Program-made: the position numbers and the translations under genes | Shown here: in pieces, positions 6,999 through 12,625 of the stretch | How the letters are laid out: each line of letters begins with the position of its first letter | Position numbering within the stretch: position 1 is the stretch's first letter | Assembly: GCA_022707725.1 (NCBI GenBank) | Contig: JAKJAB010000019.1 | Coordinates: 1-12,627, forward strand | Reading direction: 5' to 3' | Source: Chloroflexota bacterium | GTDB lineage: Bacteria > Chloroflexota > Anaerolineae > B4-G1 > SLSP01 | DNA length: 12,627 nt | Notes under the pieces: model-generated | Told to the model about the DNA's origin: nothing | The model's input: only the letters and a program-made list of their open reading frames with translations | Databases searched by the model: none

Positions 6999-7047
6999 AG
7001 AGCTTCAGTGTGAATCCCATTCTGTGCGTAAAGGCGGCTTGGCGACG

Positions 7048-7974
7048 ATGAATCGATATAAAGTGATCGTGAATCCCATTTCTGGCCGTGGCAACGGCGA
7101 ACAATCTATCCCTTTGATCCAAAATCTGTTGGAACAGCACGGCCTCTCCTACGATCTGGTACGCACCGAGCGCCCAGGCCACGCGATCGAACTGGCGAAG
7201 CAGGCCGCTGAGAACGGTTACGACGTCGTCGTGGCCGCGGGCGGCGATGGAACGTCGAACGAGGTGTTGAACGGGCTGATGCAGGCCAGGCAGGCGGGTG
7301 CTGAGGCGACGATGGGAGTTCTGTGCGTGGGGCGCGGCAACGACTTTGCCTTCGGTATGGGCGTGCCGCCGACGCTGGAGGCTGGCTGCGCGGCGCTGGC
7401 GGGTGGACGTCACCGTCTCATAGATATAGGATGGGTGGAAGGCGGCCTGGTTCCGCAGGGTCGCTACTTCGGCAACGGCGTGGGCATCGGCTTCGATGCG
7501 GTGGTGGGCTTCGAGGCGTTGAAGCTGAAACGGCTTAGTGGCTTTCCCTCGTATATCGTCGCGGCGCTCAAAACGATTTTCCTGTACTACCGCGCGCCGT
7601 TGCTGCGGATCGAATATGGCGCGTTTACGGTGACACAGCCTTCCCTGATGGTTTCGGTGATGAACGGGCGGCGTATGGGCGGCGGCTTTATGATGGCGCC
7701 GCATTCCAGTCCCGATGATGGTCTCTTCGACCTGTGTATGGCAGCGCACGTAAGCCGTGTGGCGATCTTCCCGCTGATCCTGCGTTTTATGAAGGGGACA
7801 CAGGCCACGCACAGCGCGATCACGACGGACCGCGCGGAACTTGTCACCGTGACGGCGGTGGAGGGCGTGCTACCCGCTCACGCCGACGGCGAAACCGTGA
7901 GCGTCGAATCGCGTGAGCTGACGATGCGTGTCCTGCCGCGCCAGCTTGCCGTGGTTAGCGGGGAGGCGGCGTGA
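7048..7974 (+). CDS. Diacylglycerol-kinase-family lipid kinase (DagK/YegS-like)
   Basis: 308 residues that probably phosphorylate diacylglycerol or a related lipid with ATP at the inner membrane face. Family blocks: nucleotide-binding NPISGRGNG (9-17), the GGDGT signature in AAGGDGTSNEVLNGL (63-77), GRGNDFA (95-101, usually GTGNDFA), GNGVGIGFDA (142-151), GGGFMMAPHSSPDDGLFDL (211-229) and DGE (280-282). Length agrees with the family. The frame is open upstream to 6970, but those residues overlap the promoter and do not match the family; ATG 7048 begins exactly where homologues do (MNRYKVIVNP). The Shine-Dalgarno is weak and distant (AAAGG near 7030). Its stop TGA shares a base with the start of the acyltransferase gene, so the two products are translationally coupled. 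This places it in phospholipid synthesis or diacylglycerol recycling. The exact lipid substrate (diacylglycerol, sphingoid base or other) is unresolved. Confidence 0.93.
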   Translation: MNRYKVIVNPISGRGNGEQSIPLIQNLLEQHGLSYDLVRTERPGHAIELAKQAAENGYDVVVAAGGDGTSNEVLNGLMQARQAGAEATMGVLCVGRGNDFAFGMGVPPTLEAGCAALAGGRHRLIDIGWVEGGLVPQGRYFGNGVGIGFDAVVGFEALKLKRLSGFPSYIVAALKTIFLYYRAPLLRIEYGAFTVTQPSLMVSVMNGRRMGGGFMMAPHSSPDDGLFDLCMAAHVSRVAIFPLILRFMKGTQATHSAITTDRAELVTVTAVEGVLPAHADGETVSVESRELTMRVLPRQLAVVSGEAA

Positions 7975-8699
7975 TGTTGGTGCAGTGGTTGGTCAACACG
8001 ACGCTCAGAGGCCTGACGGACGTCATCTGCCGGGTGGATGACACTCAACTGGAGCGTGTCCCGCAACACGGTCCATTGATCGTGGTCGCCAATCACATCA
8101 ACTTTTTGGATGCGCCGGTCCTTTTCTCGCGCGTGCATCCGCGCCGGGTGACGGGGTTTGTGAAGTCCGAGACCTGGCAAAACCCGACGCTGGGCATGTT
8201 GTTCGATGTGTGGAAAACGATCCCGTTGGAGCGCGGTGAGGCCGATGTGGGAGCGTTCCGCGAGGGTTTGGCGGCGCTAGAGGATGGCGCGATTCTCGCG
8301 GTAGCCCCTGAGGGCACACGCAGCGGGCACGGGCGTTTGCAGCCGGGCCGTCCTGGCGTGGTGGTGCTGGCGCTGCACAGTGGCGCGCCAATTCTGCCGC
8401 TCGTCTACTACGGCTCTGAGCGTTTTCACGACAACGTCCGCCGTTTGCGCCGCACCGATTTCCGCATCGTCGTTGGACAGCCGTTCTATCTGGATGCGCG
8501 CGGAAGCAAAGTGACGCGGATAGTGCGTCAGGCAATGGTGGACGAGATGATGTACCAAATCGCCGCCTTGCTCCCTCCGGACTATCGCGGTGTCTACGCT
8601 GACCTGGACTCGGCCACCGAACACTTCCTGCGCTTCCCTGAGGGCAGCGCTAGCAATCTCCCTGGTCAACGGATTGACCGGATTTTAACGGATTTGTAA
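7974..8699 (+). CDS. plsC: PlsC-like 1-acyl-sn-glycerol-3-phosphate acyltransferase
   Basis: 241 residues. Catalytic HX4D motif NHINFLD (H41...D46), PLERGEAD (84-91, motif II region), PEGTRS (112-117, phosphate-binding motif III) and APILPL (138-143, motif IV) identify a LPLAT acyltransferase, most likely making phosphatidic acid from lysophosphatidic acid. The product is the kind of lipid linked to the kinase encoded just upstream. GTG at 7971 and ATG at 7974 are both in frame; GGGGAGG (7960-7966) is 7 bases from the ATG, and the TGATG overlap with the kinase stop also favours it. The last residues (Q-R-I-D-R-I-L-T-D-L) are encoded by ACGGAT repeat, and the stop TAA (8697-8699) lies in the left end of an inserted 110-bp element. 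Without the insertion the frame would read T-D-F and then TGA, so the protein length is unchanged. The conserved core is intact. Confidence 0.92.
   Translation: MLVQWLVNTTLRGLTDVICRVDDTQLERVPQHGPLIVVANHINFLDAPVLFSRVHPRRVTGFVKSETWQNPTLGMLFDVWKTIPLERGEADVGAFREGLAALEDGAILAVAPEGTRSGHGRLQPGRPGVVVLALHSGAPILPLVYYGSERFHDNVRRLRRTDFRIVVGQPFYLDARGSKVTRIVRQAMVDEMMYQIAALLPPDYRGVYADLDSATEHFLRFPEGSASNLPGQRIDRILTDL
8669..8695. repeat. ACGGAT period-9/10 repeat at the plsC 3' end
   Basis: CGGAT cores at 8670, 8679 and 8689 (ACGGATTGA, CCGGATTTTA, ACGGATTT), continued after the mobile element by ACGGATTT at 8806-8813. The mobile element inserted into this repeat. It encodes the C-terminal residues of the acyltransferase. 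Confidence 0.7.
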
Positions 8700-8805
8700 C
8701 TATTCAGGTGGGACGCACTTTTACGCCTGCAATGACAGTAGGAAGCGCAAAAATTGCCGTTTTGGATTCAGTTAAGTGCGTCCCACCTCAAGGCTGAATA
8801 GTTAC
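8696..8805. mobile_element. 110-bp IS66-type MITE with 8-bp target duplication
   Basis: The left end GTAACTATTCAG (8696-8707) is followed by GTGGGACGCACTT (8708-8720). The right end (8774-8805) is the inverted copy, with the same 12 outer bases and the same 13 inner bases separated by 7 extra bases. The element is flanked on both sides by ACGGATTT (8688-8695 and 8806-8813), a perfect 8-bp duplication. IS66-family elements are known for ends beginning GTAA and for 8-bp duplications, so a non-autonomous derivative of that family is the best fit. It has no coding capacity. The 53-base interior has no obvious features. As RNA the arms would form a long hairpin, followed after 5 bases by five T, so it may weaken read-through into cysS. 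Confidence 0.85.
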
Positions 8806-8818
8806 ACGGATTTTTGAT

Positions 8819-8839
8819 TTCATTTGCCATTTGCCACTT
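8819..8839. repeat. Short GCCATTT heptamer repeat upstream of cysS
   Basis: TTCATTT, GCCATTT, GCCACTT in consecutive 7-base units, ending just before the Shine-Dalgarno of cysS. The unit matches array B inside the nucleotidyltransferase gene (4723-4757). Together with the ACGGAT repeat and the MITE, it means that nearly the whole plsC-cysS spacer is repeat-derived. Confidence 0.55.
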
Positions 8840-8855
8840 CTGAGGGAGGACAATG

Positions 8856-10232
8856 ATGTCGTTGAAACTCTACGATACGTATACCCGCTCGGTGCGGGAG
8901 TTCGAACCGCTGCATCCGCCGGAGGTGGGGATGTACACATGCGGGCCGACGGTCTACGATTACGCGCACATCGGCAACCTGCGCACGTACATTTTCGAGG
9001 ATGTGTTGCGCCGTGTGTTGGCGTTCAACGGGTACCAGGTCAAGCACGTGATGAATATTACCGACGTGGGGCACCTCACTTCCGACGCCGATACCGGCGA
9101 AGATCGTATGGAGAAAGGCTCACGGCGCACCGGCATGACCGCGTGGGAGATCGCCGAGATATACACGCGGGAGTTCCAGGCCGATATGGAGCGCTTGAAC
9201 ATTCAGGAGCCGACGATTTGGTGCCGCGCCACCGATCACGTCGCGGAGCAGATCGAGACTGTCCAGTGCATCGAGGCGCAAGGCTTTACGTATCGCACGT
9301 CGGATGGCATTTACTTCGACACGGCGAAGTTGCCGGATTACGGCTACTTGGGCCGGCTGGACATCGAAGGACTGCAATCCGGCGCGCGCGTGGACCGCGG
9401 CGAGAAGCGCAACATCACCGATTTCGCGTTGTGGAAGTTCAGCCCGCCGGGCCAGCAGCGGCAGATGGAGTGGGACAGTCCCTGGGGGGTGGGGTTCCCC
9501 GGCTGGCACATCGAGTGCTCGGCGATGTCCGCCAAATACCTGGGGCCGTTCTTCGACATCCACTGCGGCGGTGAAGATCACATCACGGTGCATCATCCCA
9601 ACGAAATCGCGCAGACGCAGGCTTGCTACGGCACGCGCCTGGCGAATTTCTGGCTGCACGGCTACTTCTTGCAGATCGATCAGGCGCGCATGGGCAAGTC
9701 GGCGGGCAACTTCCTGCGCGTGCAGACGTTGATCGATGAGGGCTACGATCCGCTAGCCTACCGTTTCATGTGCCTGGGCGCGCACTACCGCTCGCGGTTG
9801 AGCTTCTCGTGGGAGGTGTTGGACGGGGCGCAGACGGCGCTCAACCGGCTGCGCGCGGCGGCATACTCGTGGGGCGCGCCGGGTGTGGTGGATGAGGATT
9901 ACATCGACAAATTCGCGGCGCACGTCAACGACGACCTGAACATGCCGCGTGTGTTGGCTCTGACGTGGGATTTGGTCAAGAGTGACCTGTCCGACGCGAC
10001 CAAGAAGGCGACGCTGTTGTTTTTCGACCAGGTGATGGGGCTGCGGTTGGCGGAGTGGGAGCCGCTCGAAGAAGCGATCCCCGACGCAATTATGGCGCTC
10101 GTCGAACAGCGCGCCGCCGCCCGCAAGGAGAAGCGCTGGCAAGACGCCGACGCCTTGCGTACTCAAGTGACCGAAGCCGGCTACGAAATCGAAGACACGC
10201 CGCACGGCCCACGCGTCCGCAAACGCGCTTAG
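8856..10232 (+). CDS. cysS: Cysteinyl-tRNA synthetase
   Basis: 458 residues from ATG 8856. It activates cysteine with ATP and charges tRNA-Cys in the cytoplasm (class I synthetase). Zinc ligands line up with those of the E. coli enzyme at a constant offset: C29 (in TCGPTVYD), C221 (WHIECSAM), H246 and E250 (HHPNE). The HIGH motif is HIGN (38-41), common in this family. The KMSKS loop reads RMGKSAGNF (278-286), with Arg for the first Lys and Gly for the first Ser. The C-terminal helical anticodon-binding region ends KRWQDADALRTQVTEAGYEIED, the usual pattern. Tandem ATGs occur at 8853 and 8856; with GGGAGG at 8844-8849 the second is better spaced (6 bases). No T-box or other leader is seen; the 5' spacer is repeats plus the MITE. 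Before that insertion it was probably within about 40 bp of plsC and co-transcribed. Confidence 0.97.
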   Translation: MSLKLYDTYTRSVREFEPLHPPEVGMYTCGPTVYDYAHIGNLRTYIFEDVLRRVLAFNGYQVKHVMNITDVGHLTSDADTGEDRMEKGSRRTGMTAWEIAEIYTREFQADMERLNIQEPTIWCRATDHVAEQIETVQCIEAQGFTYRTSDGIYFDTAKLPDYGYLGRLDIEGLQSGARVDRGEKRNITDFALWKFSPPGQQRQMEWDSPWGVGFPGWHIECSAMSAKYLGPFFDIHCGGEDHITVHHPNEIAQTQACYGTRLANFWLHGYFLQIDQARMGKSAGNFLRVQTLIDEGYDPLAYRFMCLGAHYRSRLSFSWEVLDGAQTALNRLRAAAYSWGAPGVVDEDYIDKFAAHVNDDLNMPRVLALTWDLVKSDLSDATKKATLLFFDQVMGLRLAEWEPLEEAIPDAIMALVEQRAAARKEKRWQDADALRTQVTEAGYEIEDTPHGPRVRKRA

Positions 10233-10400
10233 CGCCGCAACTTGCGCGAGCGCATTGCGTACATGCAAATGTTTCACTTCTCAAGAATCCGAGACTGGGG
10301 GCTTGGGAGTGGGTTGGCGCCTCCAAATTATACCCCCTCTCTCTTTTCGTTGGGAAGTTAGCGCCGCTGCGTCGAAACACTTTGTGTCTTTAGTCCGAAG
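10233..10400. other. Non-coding spacer after cysS with a possible nested stem-loop
   Basis: No convincing gene here; the short open frames have no recognisable product. One segment can fold: GGGGG (10297-10301) pairs with CCCCC (10333-10337), GAGA (10291-10294) can pair with TCTC (10340-10343), and within it TTGG(G)AG pairs with CTCCAA. It is followed by TTTT (10344-10347), so it may be a first, weaker terminator of cysS or part of a small RNA. I cannot decide between them. Confidence 0.35.
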
Positions 10401-10401
10401 T

Positions 10402-10433
10402 ACCGCCGGAGTCTTTTTGATTCCGGCGGTTTT
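10402..10433 (+). terminator. Intrinsic terminator downstream of cysS
   Basis: ACCGCCGGA (10402-10410) pairs perfectly with TCCGGCGGT (10422-10430). Three more pairs, including a G-T wobble, close a loop of five T (10414-10418), making a 12-bp stem. The T-run is short: the final stem T plus TTT. It lies 170 bp after the cysS stop and ahead of the next promoter, so it would insulate the lipoprotein gene. Confidence 0.75.
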
Positions 10434-10460
10434 GTCATGACCTTAAGCCACGCGGCGCTG

Positions 10461-10488
10461 TTGCGTATTTTTCCGAATAAAGTACAAT
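10461..10488 (+). promoter_or_regulatory. Candidate promoter of the rhodanese lipoprotein
   Basis: TTGCGT (10461-10466), a 16-base spacer and TACAAT (10483-10488, five of six consensus bases), in an AT-rich stretch right after the terminator. It predicts a leader of about 110 bases containing two hairpins. Confidence 0.45.
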
Positions 10489-10533
10489 GTTGTTTAGTTT
10501 ATTCTTCCGTTTTTAGATAAGAGGGCATTGTAG

Positions 10534-10577
10534 CGCGAGTTGTCAACTCGCGGCAAAAGGCGAATGGCTAATTCGCC
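10534..10577. repeat. Two tandem perfect hairpins in the lipoprotein leader
   Basis: Hairpin 1: CGCGAGTT (10534-10541), loop GTC, AACTCGCG (10545-10552). Hairpin 2: GGCGAAT (10559-10565), loop GGCTA, ATTCGCC (10571-10577). They are separated by a short A-rich linker, and neither is followed by a T-run, so they are not terminators. Hairpin 2 contains GGCGAATGGC, the complement of heptamer array B at 4723-4757. This suggests a REP-like dispersed element, or an mRNA-stabilising structure. Confidence 0.7.
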
Positions 10578-10607
10578 CGACAAAGCTGACGATAACAGGA
10601 GATTCGG

Positions 10608-11051
10608 ATGCGTATCAAACAGTGCATTGCTTTATTGTTGCTCGTGTTGAGTTCGTTGTTGGCGGGCTGCGCGACACCGGCGCCCGCTGCGCCGAAAGCG
10701 GCGTTTCAGGAGACCGTGGTGCAGGTGTCGTCCTTACCGGCAAATTTGACGCCGAAAATGGTGGAAGAACTGCGTGCGAACGACGAGATCGTCATCATCG
10801 ATGTGCGAGAGCCGGAGGAATTCACCGTAGGCCGCATTCCTGGCGCGACGTTGATCCCGTTGGGCGAGCTGGCAGGTCGCACAGATGAAGTTCCCACGGA
10901 TAAACCGGTGGTGATGGTCTGCCGCAGTGGAAACCGCAGCGCGCAGGCTGTGCAAATTCTGCAAAAGGCGGGTTTCACCAATATTCACAATATGACCGGC
11001 GGGATGATTGAGTGGACCGCCGCCGGCTATGTGCCTGAAGCGGAGCGTTAG
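10608..11051 (+). CDS. Rhodanese-domain lipoprotein
   Basis: 147 residues. A type II signal peptide is clear: basic start MRIK, hydrophobic stretch IALLLLVLSSLLAG and lipobox LAGC with the lipidated Cys21. A Pro/Ala-rich linker (22-45) leads to a rhodanese domain: VIIDVREPEEF (62-72), GRIPGATLIPLGEL (75-88) and the active-site loop CRSGNRS (105-111, nucleophile C105), ending MTGGMIEWTAAGY. The protein should be anchored on the outside of the cell membrane and carry persulfide or sulfur-transfer chemistry; the partner is unknown. An AGGAG Shine-Dalgarno (10597-10601) lies 6 bases before the ATG. It has its own candidate promoter and a hairpin-rich leader. Its stop TAG (11049-11051) overlaps the TAA stop (11048-11050, minus strand) of the convergent gene fragment, so there is no space for a terminator between them. 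Confidence 0.92.
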   Translation: MRIKQCIALLLLVLSSLLAGCATPAPAAPKAAFQETVVQVSSLPANLTPKMVEELRANDEIVIIDVREPEEFTVGRIPGATLIPLGELAGRTDEVPTDKPVVMVCRSGNRSAQAVQILQKAGFTNIHNMTGGMIEWTAAGYVPEAER

Positions 11052-11530
11052 CCACCGTTGTTGTAGCGGGCAATCTGCTGTTCGATGAATGTGCGAGATG
11101 CTTTCAGCGTCTCGACATTTTCGACGCCGGCCAGCTCGATGATGAGTGGACCGCTGTAGCCGACTGCGTCCAGCGCCCGCAAGATGCCAGGCCAGTCGAG
11201 GATGCCGGCGCCGAGCGGCAGGTGGCGTGGCCCGGCGGGATCGTAGTCGGCGAGATGCACCGTGGTCAGGCGGCTGTTCAGCGCCTGGATCAGGGCGGCG
11301 GGATCCACAGAGGTTTCGCCGGCCTGGAAACTGTCGAAGGTGAAGCCCACCGGGACGCGATGCTCATCGAGGATGCGGATCTGCTCCGGCGTGCGTAAGT
11401 AGCACCAACTCACGTTTTCGCGGCACAGCGTTACCCCTATGGCGCGGGCCTGTTCGGCGGCCCAGGTCGCGCCCTCCAAAAAGCGCGCGACGAACGCCGG
11501 GTTCTTGAAGCCAAAGCGGATGCCGTACAA
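11048..11530 (-). pseudogene. Sugar-phosphate isomerase/epimerase fragment lacking its N-terminal half
   Basis: The 160 residues match the second half of the AP-endonuclease-2-like TIM-barrel family, normally about 260-290 residues. Seen: LEGATWAAEQARAIGVTLCREN (metal-ligand Glu region), FTFDSFQAGE (usually LTLDTGHA, so the His is missing), TTVHLADYDPAGPRHLPLGAG and then ILDWPGILRALDAVGYSGPLIIE, the standard last two strands. The frame is closed by TGA at 11537-11539, three codons before the TTG at 11530, the only plausible start. The missing N-terminal part does not occur in the 140 bp left before the divergent regulator. The fragment therefore lacks the first barrel strands and is most likely a decayed gene. 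A short functional protein starting at TTG is the less likely alternative. There is no Shine-Dalgarno I would trust at the TTG. Confidence 0.7.
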
Positions 11531-11595
11531 GATTCTTCATCGATACTGTTGCTCAGTGTCTTGGTGTGACATTTCTGTTTTGTGAAAGGCTACAT

Positions 11596-11624
11596 TTGAC
11601 GGATAAGTTCTGTTGCGCTATGAT
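11596..11624 (+). promoter_or_regulatory. Sigma-70-type promoter of the WYL regulator
   Basis: TTGACG (11596-11601), a 17-base spacer and TATGAT (11619-11624, five of six). The expected start is near 11631, about 44 bases before the gene. The -35 is part of TTTGACGGAT, similar to the sequence at 6976-6985. Confidence 0.65.
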
Positions 11625-11674
11625 GATAGCATCACAGGGGATGTAACCAGTTGTGAAAGGAACGGACATGCCCT

Positions 11675-12625
11675 ATGGGCAACGTCGCCACACGCTTGCT
11701 TTCACTGATTTTGCTTCTGCAGTCGCACGCCACGTGGAAAGCGGCGGATCTCGCCGACGAGTTGGGCGTCTCCGAGCGGACGGTTCACCGTTACATGGGG
11801 ATGCTGGAAGAGTTGGGGATTCCGCTCTATTCCGAGCGTGGGCCGTATGGCGGCTTTGCGCTGGTGCGCGGCTACAAACTGCCGCCGTTGATCTTCACAG
11901 CGGAGGAAGCGACCGTGCTGTACATGGGCGCCAACCTGGTCGGCGAGGTGTGGGGGCAGACGTACAAGGACGCGATAACGGCAGTCACGGCCAAGCTGGA
12001 CAACGTGCTGCCCGACGACCTGCGCCAAGAAGTGGCGAGCGCGCGGCAGAGCCTCGTGATCTGCGGTCTGGCGGCGCGGGATTATCGCCCCTGGGAGCCG
12101 ATCATCCACACGCTCCGCGAGTGCATCATAGGGCGGTGCTGCGTGCGCCTGATCTACCAAAGCTTTGCCCTAGAGGAAACCTGCCGCGACATCGAGCCTT
12201 ACGCACTGACGTTCCACGGCGGGCTGTGGTACGTGGTGGGATTTTGCCGCTTGCGACAGGCGTTGCGTACATTCCGGGTGGATCGCATCCAGCGCGTGAC
12301 GCCGTTGAAAATCCCCTTCACCATCCCGCGCGATTTTTCAGCGCGTGACTACGTCACTCAAGCCTTGAGCTTCGAGCAGAATTACACCGTTGTTGTACAG
12401 ATTTTCGCCGACGTTGCTCCGCACATCCGCGAGCGGTACGGTCACTGGATGGAACTGACCGAGTGCCCGGATGGTCTGGTCACGGCACGGTTTGGCGCGT
12501 CCACGCTGGAATGGGCCACGGGCTGGGTGCTCAGCTACGGCGAATCCGTGCGGGTGCTCGAACCGCCGGAGTTGATCGAACGCGTGCGCGCTGCCGCGGA
12601 GGCCATTCTACAGCAGTATGCTTGA
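11675..12625 (+). CDS. HTH and WYL-domain transcriptional regulator (YafY/PafB-like)
   Basis: 316 residues. The N-terminal winged helix-turn-helix (HTH_11 type) is in its usual place: ATRLLSLILLLQSHATWKA, then ADLADELGVSERTVHRYMGM, then LGIPLYSERGPYGGFALV (about 5-65). A WYL domain spans about 140-210 with YALTFHGGLWYVVGFC and RTFRVDRIQRV. A WCX-like extension (about 235-316) completes the three-part architecture. Family members are regulators that sense nucleic acids or small ligands; many are linked to DNA damage, defence or metabolism, and the target here is unknown. The start at 11675 matches homologues exactly, but the clear Shine-Dalgarno (AAAGGA, 11656-11661) is 13 bases away and ideally placed for an out-of-frame ATG at 11668. 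It has its own promoter and is transcribed away from the isomerase fragment. It ends two bases before the window edge. Confidence 0.93.
   Translation: MGNVATRLLSLILLLQSHATWKAADLADELGVSERTVHRYMGMLEELGIPLYSERGPYGGFALVRGYKLPPLIFTAEEATVLYMGANLVGEVWGQTYKDAITAVTAKLDNVLPDDLRQEVASARQSLVICGLAARDYRPWEPIIHTLRECIIGRCCVRLIYQSFALEETCRDIEPYALTFHGGLWYVVGFCRLRQALRTFRVDRIQRVTPLKIPFTIPRDFSARDYVTQALSFEQNYTVVVQIFADVAPHIRERYGHWMELTECPDGLVTARFGASTLEWATGWVLSYGESVRVLEPPELIERVRAAAEAILQQYA

Noticed and set aside
6970..7047. 26-residue N-terminal extension of the lipid kinase
   Set aside because: It overlaps the toxin stop and the extended -10 promoter and does not resemble the family N-terminus.
8700..8852. T-box or other riboswitch before cysS
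   Set aside because: The spacer is explained by the MITE, its target duplication and a heptamer repeat; no T-box sequence or leader hairpin with specifier is seen.
10233..10607. tRNA or small protein gene in the cysS-lipoprotein spacer
   Set aside because: No acceptor stem, T-loop consensus or CCA-like pattern found; the open frames are short and span terminator or promoter elements.
11653..12348. 231-codon frame overlapping the WYL regulator
   Set aside because: Arg- and Gly-rich shadow translation without domains. Only its ribosome-site placement is of interest and is reported separately.
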